From Clostridiales bacterium (GTDB lineage Bacteria > Bacillota > Clostridia > UBA1381), in NCBI GenBank assembly GCA_003453455.1, contig DMLG01000087.1, positions 3,174 to 12,627 of the forward strand: a stretch of DNA of 9,454 bases. Direction: 5' to 3'. This document shows, one piece after another, positions 1 through 6,032 of the stretch (its first letter is position 1; each line of letters opens with the position of its first letter). Below the pieces are notes generated by a model. That model saw only the letters and a program-made list of their open reading frames with translations, did not search any database and had not been told where the DNA came from. Both the position numbers and the translations under genes were made by a program.

Positions 1-666
1 TACTGCATTTTCTAATGAGTCAAAATCGTGCGCATCCGCTAAAACCACATTCCAGCCAAAGCTCTCAAACTTTTTGTCAATGGGATTGGGACTCATCACC
101 TCATCTATATCGCCGTCTATTTGAAGTCCGTTGTTATCCACAAAAATTGTAAGGTTGTCCAGCTTATAATGAGCTGCAAACATTGCCTGCTCCCAAACCT
201 GTCCCTCTTCAAGCTCGCCGTCACCCAAAATCGCATACACGCGGTAATCCTTCTTGTCAAGCTTTGCCGCAAGCGCCATTCCGCCTGCTGCCGATACGCC
301 TTGTCCCAGGGAGCCTGTTGACATATCAACGCCAGGCACTTTATTCATATCAGGATGTCCCTGCAAGTAACTGTCCGCGCGCCTTAAAGTTTTTATGTCC
401 TCTTCCGGGAAAAAGCCGCTAATCGCAAGTATTCCGTAAAGTGCGGGGCAGGTATGCCCTTTTGACAACACTAATCTGTCGCGGTCAGGATTTTTAGGAT
501 TTTTTGCGTCAACCCTCATAACCTCCATATAAAGGTATGTTAAAAGGTCTGCTATCGAAAGCGAGCCTCCCGGGTGTCCTGATTTTGCATTATAAATACC
601 TGTAAGTGCGCTTTTTCTCACCCTGTTTGCAATAATTGCAAGTTCTGTTTTTCTTTTCTTGTCCAT
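1..666 (-). CDS. Transketolase, N-terminal (ThDP-binding) subunit, partial
   Basis: This is the N-terminal half of a transketolase, which moves two-carbon ketol units between sugar phosphates in the non-oxidative pentose phosphate pathway, using thiamine diphosphate (ThDP) and a divalent metal in the cytoplasm. The 222 visible residues start at ATG 666, and the 3' end lies beyond the left edge. Family motifs seen are SGHPGG (29-34), LSKGH (67-71), STGSLGQG (116-123) and the ThDP/metal signature GDGELEEGQ (148-156) followed by DNN (177-179). The N-terminus starts directly at the catalytic fold, as in two-gene (split) transketolases of Clostridia and archaea, so a C-terminal subunit gene is expected just beyond position 1. 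A GGAG ribosome-binding site (675-678) lies 8 bases before the start, inside the end of mrnC. The gap to mrnC is only 5 bases, so this is the fourth gene of the cysE operon. A full-length single-chain enzyme cannot be excluded because the end is not visible. Confidence 0.93.
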   Translation of the reverse strand, partial: MDKKRKTELAIIANRVRKSALTGIYNAKSGHPGGSLSIADLLTYLYMEVMRVDAKNPKNPDRDRLVLSKGHTCPALYGILAISGFFPEEDIKTLRRADSYLQGHPDMNKVPGVDMSTGSLGQGVSAAGGMALAAKLDKKDYRVYAILGDGELEEGQVWEQAMFAAHYKLDNLTIFVDNNGLQIDGDIDEVMSPNPIDKKFESFGWNVVLADAHDFDSLENAV

Positions 667-671
667 CTCAT

Positions 672-1085
672 TCACTCCGTAATTCCATTATTGGCGTTAT
701 TAAACGCCAGCTCCATAAGCTCTGCAAGCCTCTCGCTTTTTCCGCCAAGATGAAGATATCCGAAAAGTGCTTCAAGTCCTGTTGCACGGCGGTAATCCAA
801 AATGTCGGCATTTTTAGGAGCCATTTTGGATTTTGCATTTCTTCCGCGCTTAAAAACTGTCATTTCCTCCTCGGTAAGAAGCGGCTCTATTGCAGAAATG
901 CTCTTGCTTTGAGCTTTTGCCTTTACATATTTTATATTTTCCATATGCAGCTTGTGCGCAGGCATATCCGGATTTTGCATCAAAATCCTTTTTCTTGTGT
1001 ATGCCTCATAAACGGCGTCGCCTATGTATGCAAGCACAAGCGGCGTATATTCAGAAGGTTTTTTCATCATTTGATATACGACCAT
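672..1085 (-). CDS. mrnC: Mini-ribonuclease III
   Basis: This 137-residue protein matches Mini-RNase III, the RNase III catalytic domain without a double-stranded-RNA-binding domain. In Bacillus it matures the ends of 23S rRNA precursors. The RNase III fold signature is visible as [10 protein letters not shown] (18-27, catalytic Asp23), then FKRGRNAKS (78-86) and the second acidic site in GLEALFGYL (103-111, Glu105). Length is normal for the family. The start is uncertain. ATG 1085 overlaps the end of cysS by 19 bases and has a weak AGGTG site 4 bases upstream (1090-1094). ATG 1070 and ATG 1067 lie at the cysS stop in an ATGATGA string but have no clear ribosome-binding site. The gene order cysE-cysS-mrnC is common in Bacillota and strongly supports the identity. 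Confidence 0.93.
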   Translation of the reverse strand: MVVYQMMKKPSEYTPLVLAYIGDAVYEAYTRKRILMQNPDMPAHKLHMENIKYVKAKAQSKSISAIEPLLTEEEMTVFKRGRNAKSKMAPKNADILDYRRATGLEALFGYLHLGGKSERLAELMELAFNNANNGITE

Positions 1086-2470
1086 TTGACACCTGTCGGC
1101 GTATCTTTAAGCTCAATATTTTTAGCTTTAAGTTCGTCGCGAATACGGTCTGCCTCCTGATAATTTTTTGCTTTTCTTGCCTCATCCCTCTTTTTAATAA
1201 GCTCTTCAATCTCCCTTGATGCCTCCTGTTCACGCTTTTCAAAAAGTCCCAAAACTCCCCCGAGCTCTGCTATCTGCGACAAGGTTTTTTCTATTACCTC
1301 GTGGGAATTTTCTCCGTTTTCCTTAATATGCTTATTTGCGGATGAAACTATATCAAAAATTGCTGAAATCGCATCAGCAGTATTTAAATCATCATCCATT
1401 GAGTCCAAAAAGCGTTTTTTTGCTTTTTCTATATCCTCCAAAAGGAGCAACTCTTCACCGCAAGGCTCTCTATCCTCTGCGCTGTTTTTCAAAAATTCGA
1501 GATTTTCTATACAGTTATATACCCTCTCCATAGCAGATTGTGCCTGTGCCATAAGTGCATCGCTGAAATTCACAGGGCTCCTGTAATGTGCAGACAGCAT
1601 AAAAAATCTCACAACCTGCGGGTCATATTTTTCCGTAATCTCACGGATTGTGAAGAAATTACCCAAGGATTTGCTCATTTTTCTGTTATCAATATTTATA
1701 TACCCATTGTGCATCCAAAAATGTGCAAATTCGCAGCCGTTTGCACACTCTGACTGTGCAATTTCATTCTCATGATGCGGAAAAATCAGGTCCTTTCCTC
1801 CCGAATGGATATCTATCGTGTTACCCAAATATTTATTTACCATAGCAGAGCATTCGATATGCCAACCGGGTCTGCCCATTCCCCAAGGGCTTTCCCATGC
1901 AGGCTCGCCCGGCTTTTGCGCCTTCCAGAGCGCAAAGTCCATAGGGTCTTCCTTGCCCTCATTTATATCAATTCTTGCACCCGCTTCAAGCTCATCAAGC
2001 GGCTGATGCGAAAGTTTTCCGTATTCTTTGAATTTCTTTGTTCTGAAATAGACATTGCCGTCTATATTATAGGCATATCCCAAATCTTCAAGGCGCTTTA
2101 CGACATCAATTATTGCGTCAATATTTTCGGTAGCTTTGGGGTGAATTGTGGCACGCTTTATCCCAAGCGCCTCCGCATCCTTAAAATACTCCGCTATAAA
2201 CCGTTCTCCAAGTTCCTTTACTGTTATGCCCTCTTTATTTGCGCGGTTTATCATTTTATCATCAATATCGGTGAAATTCTGAACAAAAGTAACTTTATAC
2301 CCCAAATATTCCAGGTATCTTCTTAAAGTATCAAAAATTATAAACGGTCTTGCGTTGCCTATATGAAAATAGTCATAAACGGTAGGACCGCAGGAATACA
2401 TCTTCACTTCGCCTTCTGTCATCGGCACAAATTCCTGTTTTTTTCGCGTCATTGTGTTATAAATTCTCAT
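1067..2470 (-). CDS. cysS: Cysteinyl-tRNA synthetase
   Basis: This class I aminoacyl-tRNA synthetase attaches cysteine to tRNA-Cys in the cytoplasm. It is full length at 467 residues. The HIGH-type motif is HIGN (36-39) and the KMSKS loop is exactly KMSKS (264-268). The zinc ligands that read the cysteine thiol are present by family comparison as Cys27, Cys207, His232 and Glu236. After the catalytic domain comes a helical anticodon-binding region, then a charged helical tail (roughly 410-455) rich in Lys and Glu, ending in the usual short GVKW-type C-terminus. The ATG at 2470 overlaps the cysE stop in an ATGA junction, with GGAGG (2481-2485) 10 bases upstream inside cysE, so translational coupling is likely. 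Pairing with cysE links cysteine synthesis to cysteine use. Confidence 0.98.
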   Translation of the reverse strand: MRIYNTMTRKKQEFVPMTEGEVKMYSCGPTVYDYFHIGNARPFIIFDTLRRYLEYLGYKVTFVQNFTDIDDKMINRANKEGITVKELGERFIAEYFKDAEALGIKRATIHPKATENIDAIIDVVKRLEDLGYAYNIDGNVYFRTKKFKEYGKLSHQPLDELEAGARIDINEGKEDPMDFALWKAQKPGEPAWESPWGMGRPGWHIECSAMVNKYLGNTIDIHSGGKDLIFPHHENEIAQSECANGCEFAHFWMHNGYINIDNRKMSKSLGNFFTIREITEKYDPQVVRFFMLSAHYRSPVNFSDALMAQAQSAMERVYNCIENLEFLKNSAEDREPCGEELLLLEDIEKAKKRFLDSMDDDLNTADAISAIFDIVSSANKHIKENGENSHEVIEKTLSQIAELGGVLGLFEKREQEASREIEELIKKRDEARKAKNYQEADRIRDELKAKNIELKDTPTGVKWSYIK

Positions 2471-3126
2471 TTTTTTGCTTCCTCCGAATAGTTTTGCAGT
2501 TCCTCTATTTTCTTTTCAAGCTTTTTAATATGAACCGACAAAGTGCACAGCTGTGATGAGATAGGGTCCGGCACCGTTACCTGATCCAAGTCGCACTCTA
2601 CGCGCACACCTTCTAATTTTACAATCCTTGCAGGGACACCAACACAGGTAGAATTTGGCGGCACCTCCGACAAAACAACAGCGCCTGCCGCAATTTTTGA
2701 ATTATCCCCCACAGTAAAAGGTCCTAAAATTTTCGCACCGCAGCCTACCATAACATTATTGCCGAGAGTTGGGTGGCGTTTTCCCTTTTCCGTTCCCGTG
2801 CCTCCCAGCGTTACGCCCTGATATATTGTGCAATCATCACCTATTACTGCTGTTTCTCCGACTACAACGCCCATTCCGTGGTCGATAAATAGTCCCTTAC
2901 CGATTTTAGCGCCCGGATGAATTTCAATTCCTGTCCAAAAACGCGTTGTCTGCGAAATCCAGCGTGCAATAAATTTCAGGTTATGGAGGTAAAAAAAGTG
3001 CGCTACTCTATGCCAGAATACCGCACGAACACCGGGGTACAGAAAAAACACCTCAGCCTTGCTTCTTGCCGCAGGGTCTCTTTCCATAACCGATTTTATG
3101 TCATATGCTATATTTTTAAAAAGCAC
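2467..3126 (-). CDS. cysE: Serine O-acetyltransferase
   Basis: CysE transfers an acetyl group from acetyl-CoA to L-serine, giving O-acetylserine, the precursor that cysteine synthase turns into cysteine. The 219-residue protein is the short Bacillota type, lacking much of the N-terminal helical domain of the enterobacterial enzyme. A left-handed beta-helix of hexapeptide repeats runs from about 66 to 170. The catalytic His is His83 in IDHG, and the partner acid 15 residues earlier is Glu68 (in EIHPGA) where E. coli has Asp, which I recall as usual for this branch. GVTLGGTG (104-111) and GVPARIVK (163-170) are also typical. The tail (about 195-217) looks like a short amphipathic helix or coiled coil. 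The start is GTG 3126, chosen because AGGTGA (3133-3138) lies 6 bases upstream and because no ATG fits the N-terminus. It is the first gene of the operon. Confidence 0.96.
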   Translation of the reverse strand: MLFKNIAYDIKSVMERDPAARSKAEVFFLYPGVRAVFWHRVAHFFYLHNLKFIARWISQTTRFWTGIEIHPGAKIGKGLFIDHGMGVVVGETAVIGDDCTIYQGVTLGGTGTEKGKRHPTLGNNVMVGCGAKILGPFTVGDNSKIAAGAVVLSEVPPNSTCVGVPARIVKLEGVRVECDLDQVTVPDPISSQLCTLSVHIKKLEKKIEELQNYSEEAKK

Positions 3127-3132
3127 CTTATC

Positions 3133-3138
3133 TCACCT
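3133..3138 (-). promoter_or_regulatory. Ribosome-binding site of cysE (GTG start)
   Basis: AGGTGA on the minus strand lies 6 bases before the GTG at 3126. It supports GTG as the true cysE start. Confidence 0.8.
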
Positions 3139-3147
3139 CATAATATG

Positions 3148-3186
3148 ATTATAGTATATTATACTATAACTGTGCAAAAAAAACAA
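3148..3186 (-). promoter_or_regulatory. Two overlapping sigma-A-like promoters for the cysE operon
   Basis: Two promoter readings fit on the minus strand. The downstream one has -35 TTGCAC (3172-3177), an 18-base spacer and a perfect -10 TATAAT (3148-3153), giving a leader of only about 15 bases before the GTG start. The upstream one has -35 TTGTTT (3181-3186), a 17-base spacer and -10 TATAAT (3158-3163). Both sit between the sipL terminator and cysE, so the operon has its own transcription start. The sequence cannot show which one is used. No T-box or riboswitch fits in so short a leader. Confidence 0.75.
3149..3169. promoter_or_regulatory. 21-base perfect palindrome over the cysE promoters (candidate operator)
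   Basis: Two 10-base arms, TTATAGTATA (3149-3158) and TATACTATAA (3160-3169), are exact inverted repeats around one central base. The palindrome covers both candidate -10 boxes. Because it lies mostly upstream of the likely transcription start, it would act as DNA, for example as a site for a dimeric repressor, rather than as an RNA hairpin. AT-rich promoter DNA can form such symmetry by chance. The regulator is unknown; a cysteine or sulfur regulator of the Rrf2/CymR type is only a guess from the gene it precedes. Confidence 0.45.
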
Positions 3187-3210
3187 TATATTTTACCATT
3201 TTTTAAGCAC

Positions 3211-3244
3211 AAAAAACACAGCTCAAATAGCGGCTGTGTTTTTT
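3211..3244 (-). terminator. Rho-independent terminator of sipL
   Basis: A perfect 12-bp stem (arms 3211-3222 and 3233-3244) encloses a 10-base loop and begins 3 bases after the sipL stop codon. On the minus strand the GC-containing core is followed by a run of six T within the outer stem. The A-run on the other side would also let it act on the plus strand. It separates sipL from the cysE operon. Confidence 0.88.
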
Positions 3245-3247
3245 GCA

Positions 3248-4780
3248 TTATGATAACGGAATGATAAGTTTTTCTCCGCAAGAGGGCGAATATTCACTAT
3301 CCAAATTGTTTGATTCAATAATTTTATCTGTTTTTATTCGATAGTGCTTCGCTATGTCCCACAAGCTATCGCCTTCCTTGACAAAGTACACTACTATACC
3401 GTTTTTTTCATTCTCCCTTGGCTCTGCCTGAATATCCGAAATTATATTTTCATCTGAAATATTTATAATTTTCCCCGAAATCGTAAGTCCGCACCGCACT
3501 TCTACCGAATCCTTTGAGTTTACAATATAACTTATATGTTCGCATTCTACGCCGAGCATTATCTTATTGTCCTCTGAAATGTTTCCGTCGCAGTCAATCA
3601 CATAGTTAAACGGCACTTCCTCCTTAATCGAGGCAATTGGATTTTCTTCATCATCTGTCAGGTACAGAACATATATGAGAACCTTCCCTGAAACATCAAG
3701 TTTTCCGTTTTGTATTTTTGATGCAGTTATAAACGGTTTTGCCTGCACCCTGTAAACGCTTGCAATATCAGGCGCATTTTCCTCCTTGCTCAGAAGCTGC
3801 TTTAAAACCTGTGAAAACTTTATCTGGGATGCAACACTCTGTATTTTTATATCTTCATACGAAAAATCACAATCAGCATCGGTAAAATAGCAATCGCTTA
3901 TAACGGATATATTCTCCTTTTCGTCCCTCTTTATTCCCATAGTTACATCCGCTCTGACTTTAAGACCCGATGTGTCCTCCGCTGAATTTATAAGCTCATA
4001 TGCCGTTTCGCCGATTTCATAGCTCACCTCGCATTCTTCCCCCTCAGAAAGCCCTGCAACATCAAAAACTTCGGTAAAGGGAATTTCGCAGTCAAGATGA
4101 TTATATTTTCCTTCTTCGTCGCTATACAAAATAGCAAGACCAAGTGCTCCTTTTACAACAAATTTTCCGTCAAGCGCGCGGTTTTCCTTGGAAAGCATCG
4201 ACATATCCGCTTTTAAAAGCTTTACAGCCTTTTTTCCCTTTGGGAAATCAATTTCCTCATCAACGCAAAAGCTGAATTCATCATACTGCTGTGCACCCGT
4301 CATAGTAAGCTCTTTATTTTTGATTTGCGCGCTTTCAGACAGAACATCGCTGACCATTTCCTTATTTTCATTTGTAAAAACCGATACCCCTATCAGAATT
4401 TTTGTTTCTATGCCTATTTTACGCGAATTGAGCACCTTATACATAACTTTTTCCACATCACAAAAAGCACAAAGCGTCATGTCTTCTTTAAATTCGCTTC
4501 GTTTTAAGGTCTCACAAAATTCAAGTGTTCCGTTAATGCTTTCAAGTTTTTTGCTGTCACCCTCGGGTATGTATAAAATATTTATTCGTACTTTTCCTTT
4601 TAAGGTAATTTTTCCGTCCTCTATCTGCTTTTCAAGAAGGTACGCTTCTGCCGTGACCTCTGAAACCTTTAAAATGTCCGGTTTTGCGTCAGGAACTATG
4701 ATGCTTCCCTCAGCGCTTGATTTTACATCACCCTCATAAACTGTTTTTACAACATTTATGCTCTTTTTCTCTATCTCCAT
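3248..4780 (-). CDS. sipL: SipL-type spore morphogenesis protein (three SPOCS/DUF3794 repeats plus LysM)
   Basis: This protein resembles SipL of Clostridioides difficile, a mother-cell protein that binds the coat ATPase SpoIVA through its LysM domain and is needed to build the coat around the forespore. From the chosen start it has 510 residues and no signal peptide or membrane segment. Three SPOCS (DUF3794) repeats can be seen at about 30-115, 175-260 and 335-420, each with a pattern like GKxxLKGKVRINILY and then acidic, beta-rich sequence. A LysM domain follows at about 463-508 (YFVKEGDSLWDIAKHYRIKT through LIIPLS). I chose ATG 4780 because GGGAGG lies 7 bases upstream. The in-frame ATG at 4795 overlaps that site and would add only five residues. 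It has its own terminator, so it is probably monocistronic, and a sigma-E-like promoter lies upstream. SPOCS-LysM proteins are a family, so other coat or cortex roles are possible. Confidence 0.87.
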   Translation of the reverse strand: MEIEKKSINVVKTVYEGDVKSSAEGSIIVPDAKPDILKVSEVTAEAYLLEKQIEDGKITLKGKVRINILYIPEGDSKKLESINGTLEFCETLKRSEFKEDMTLCAFCDVEKVMYKVLNSRKIGIETKILIGVSVFTNENKEMVSDVLSESAQIKNKELTMTGAQQYDEFSFCVDEEIDFPKGKKAVKLLKADMSMLSKENRALDGKFVVKGALGLAILYSDEEGKYNHLDCEIPFTEVFDVAGLSEGEECEVSYEIGETAYELINSAEDTSGLKVRADVTMGIKRDEKENISVISDCYFTDADCDFSYEDIKIQSVASQIKFSQVLKQLLSKEENAPDIASVYRVQAKPFITASKIQNGKLDVSGKVLIYVLYLTDDEENPIASIKEEVPFNYVIDCDGNISEDNKIMLGVECEHISYIVNSKDSVEVRCGLTISGKIINISDENIISDIQAEPRENEKNGIVVYFVKEGDSLWDIAKHYRIKTDKIIESNNLDSEYSPSCGEKLIIPLS

Positions 4781-4787
4781 TTTCTTT

Positions 4788-4793
4788 CCTCCC
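4788..4793 (-). promoter_or_regulatory. Ribosome-binding site deciding the sipL start
   Basis: GGGAGG on the minus strand is spaced 7 bases from ATG 4780. It overlaps the upstream in-frame ATG at 4795, so that ATG is unlikely to be the real start. Confidence 0.88.
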
Positions 4794-4806
4794 ATAAAAA
4801 TAATCC

Positions 4807-4822
4807 CATAGTTAATACTATG
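4807..4822. repeat. Short inverted repeat at the sipL -10 region
   Basis: CATAGT (4807-4812) and ACTATG (4817-4822) are exact inverted repeats around a 4-base centre. The right arm is part of the candidate sigma-E -10. It could be a regulator site or simple coincidence, since the arms are only 6 bases. Confidence 0.35.
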
Positions 4823-4843
4823 AGACTGCTTTTTAGGATATGC
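4815..4843 (-). promoter_or_regulatory. Candidate sigma-E-type promoter of sipL
   Basis: On the minus strand GCATATC (4837-4843) is followed, after 14 bases, by CATAGTAT (4815-4822). The sporulation sigma-E consensus, as I recall it from Bacillus subtilis, is an ATATT-type -35 and a CATACANT-type -10 with about 14 bases between. The match is good at the ATAT core and at CATA plus the final T, and poorer at the two middle bases of the -10. Transcription would start near 4808, giving a leader of about 28 bases. It suits a mother-cell coat gene. No good sigma-A promoter was seen for sipL. Confidence 0.55.
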
Positions 4844-4871
4844 TTATTTAAAAATAATTGATAAAAATTAC

Positions 4872-4900
4872 TGGACATGCTATTACTTATATGCTATAAT
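4872..4900 (+). promoter_or_regulatory. Sigma-A-like promoter of the SLH protein gene
   Basis: TGGACA (4872-4877), a 17-base spacer and a perfect TATAAT (4895-4900) make a near-consensus vegetative promoter. Transcription would start near 4907, leaving a leader of about 44 bases. A weaker alternative reading is TTGATA (4858-4863) with TATTAC (4881-4886). Confidence 0.72.
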
Positions 4901-4916
4901 AATCTTGTACTATTAT

Positions 4917-4931
4917 ACTGCATTTTGCAGT
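4917..4931 (+). other. Small hairpin in the SLH gene leader
   Basis: ACTGCA (4917-4922) and TGCAGT (4926-4931) pair around a 3-base TTT loop, about 10 bases from the expected RNA 5' end and 6 bases before the ribosome-binding site (GGGAGG, 4938-4943). It could protect the 5' end of the message. It leaves the ribosome-binding site free. Confidence 0.4.
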
Positions 4932-4950
4932 CAAATTGGGAGGATTTTAA

Positions 4951-5985
4951 ATGAAAAAATTTAGTTTTTTTTCCGCCGTTTTGGCAATTAGTATGATGTT
5001 TACGGCAGCTGTATCCGCAGATTTTCCGGATATGCCAAGCGATGAACAGGCAGCCAAGGCGATAACCAATGCCGTTTCAAACGGCATATTGTCAGGATAT
5101 GATGACGGCTTAGTTCGCCCGGATGCGAACATAACGCGCGCAGAAATGGCATCTATCATCACAAGAGCTTTTGGAGCTTCCAAAGAGGCTGATATCAGCG
5201 ATTTTTCAGATGTTCCCAGTGATATGTGGTATCATTCCGCTTTTTCAAAAGCTTACGCTATGGGCGCATTTTCAGGTGATGACCAAAAGCGTATGAACCC
5301 CAAAAACAACATAACCTTCCAGGAATGTTTCACAATTCTGTCACAGGTATTTGACCTGTTGCCGCCATACACCGTAGTTCGTGACAATTCCGCGACTTTT
5401 TCTGAGAATACTGTGTTTACCCCCGCAAACTCACGCCTTTATGATGTAAGTTGCCTTAATAAGTATGCTGACGGCTCTTCCGTTGCTGATTGGGCAAAGG
5501 TCTTTGTAGCAGGCGTTGTGGCAAATGGAGGCTGGGACGGCGACGAAAACGGAAATCTTTCTCCTGCAGATTATATATCAAGGGGACAGTTTGCGCAGGT
5601 TATGGATAACATTGTAAAAAATTATATTGATACTCCCGGAACTTATACCGAGCTTCCCGAGGGGAACACCATGATACGATGCAATGATGTGATACTGAAC
5701 GGCGTTTCTACTGAGTCAGACATATTCATTTCCGACAGCGTTGAACAAGGCGGGATCGGTATTAACGATATAACTGCAAATCGCATTGTTGTACGCGGTT
5801 GCGCAACAGAAACAGATGAAGAAGAAAACCCAGTAAACGATAACTTCGGTATTGTTCTTTCAGGAAAATTTAATGCCATCCGCATAATAAGACCGTATAT
5901 ATCAGCAGATGTATCAGGCGCTAAATATTCAACCTTATACTCTGCCGAAAAGACCTCTGTTAATTTAGGCATATTTGAACAATAA
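4951..5985 (+). CDS. Exported SLH-domain surface protein with short beta-helix-like C-terminal part
   Basis: A secreted cell-surface protein of 344 residues, probably held to the wall by S-layer homology (SLH) domains that bind secondary wall polymers. A signal peptide is clear: basic MKK, a hydrophobic stretch at 6-20 and a VSA-D cleavage site after residue 23. SLH1 lies at about 24-76 with a good ITRAEM motif (61-66). SLH2 at about 84-135 is degenerate, with ITFQEC in that place. SLH3 at about 165-225 has ISRGQF. The rest (about 230-344) has short alternating beta strands such as DVILNGVSTESDIFI, like the beta-helix rungs that follow SLH triplets in other clostridial proteins, but it ends early and carries no enzyme motif I recognise. 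Cysteines are at 126, 168, 244 and 284. The start is supported by GGGAGG 7 bases upstream. Its partner or substrate is unknown. It diverges from sipL and ends at a shared terminator with htpG. Confidence 0.85.
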   Translation: MKKFSFFSAVLAISMMFTAAVSADFPDMPSDEQAAKAITNAVSNGILSGYDDGLVRPDANITRAEMASIITRAFGASKEADISDFSDVPSDMWYHSAFSKAYAMGAFSGDDQKRMNPKNNITFQECFTILSQVFDLLPPYTVVRDNSATFSENTVFTPANSRLYDVSCLNKYADGSSVADWAKVFVAGVVANGGWDGDENGNLSPADYISRGQFAQVMDNIVKNYIDTPGTYTELPEGNTMIRCNDVILNGVSTESDIFISDSVEQGGIGINDITANRIVVRGCATETDEEENPVNDNFGIVLSGKFNAIRIIRPYISADVSGAKYSTLYSAEKTSVNLGIFEQ

Positions 5986-5990
5986 TTAAA

Positions 5991-6032
5991 ATAGCAAAAA
6001 ATATGCACCTTCGGGTGCATATTTTTTGCTAT
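5991..6032. terminator. Two-way terminator between the SLH gene and htpG
   Basis: A perfect 19-bp stem (arms 5991-6009 and 6014-6032) is closed by a TTCG tetraloop. Its core, GCACC paired with GGTGC, is followed by a T-run on either strand, so it should stop transcription from both convergent genes. The right arm contains the htpG stop codon (6029-6031). Confidence 0.92.

Noticed and set aside
636..1160. 174-codon plus-strand open frame opposite mrnC
   Set aside because: It lies opposite well-supported mrnC, cysS and transketolase coding sequence, has Cys- and Phe-rich antisense composition and matches no known family.
1772..2326. 184-codon plus-strand open frame inside cysS
   Set aside because: It is the antisense of a conserved synthetase region and has no ribosome-binding site or domain of its own.
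3127..3210. T-box or S-box riboswitch before cysE
   Set aside because: The space between promoter and start codon is far too short and no antiterminator-type structure is seen.
4188..4739. 183-codon plus-strand open frame inside sipL
   Set aside because: Ser- and Phe-rich antisense shadow of the SPOCS repeats with no independent support.
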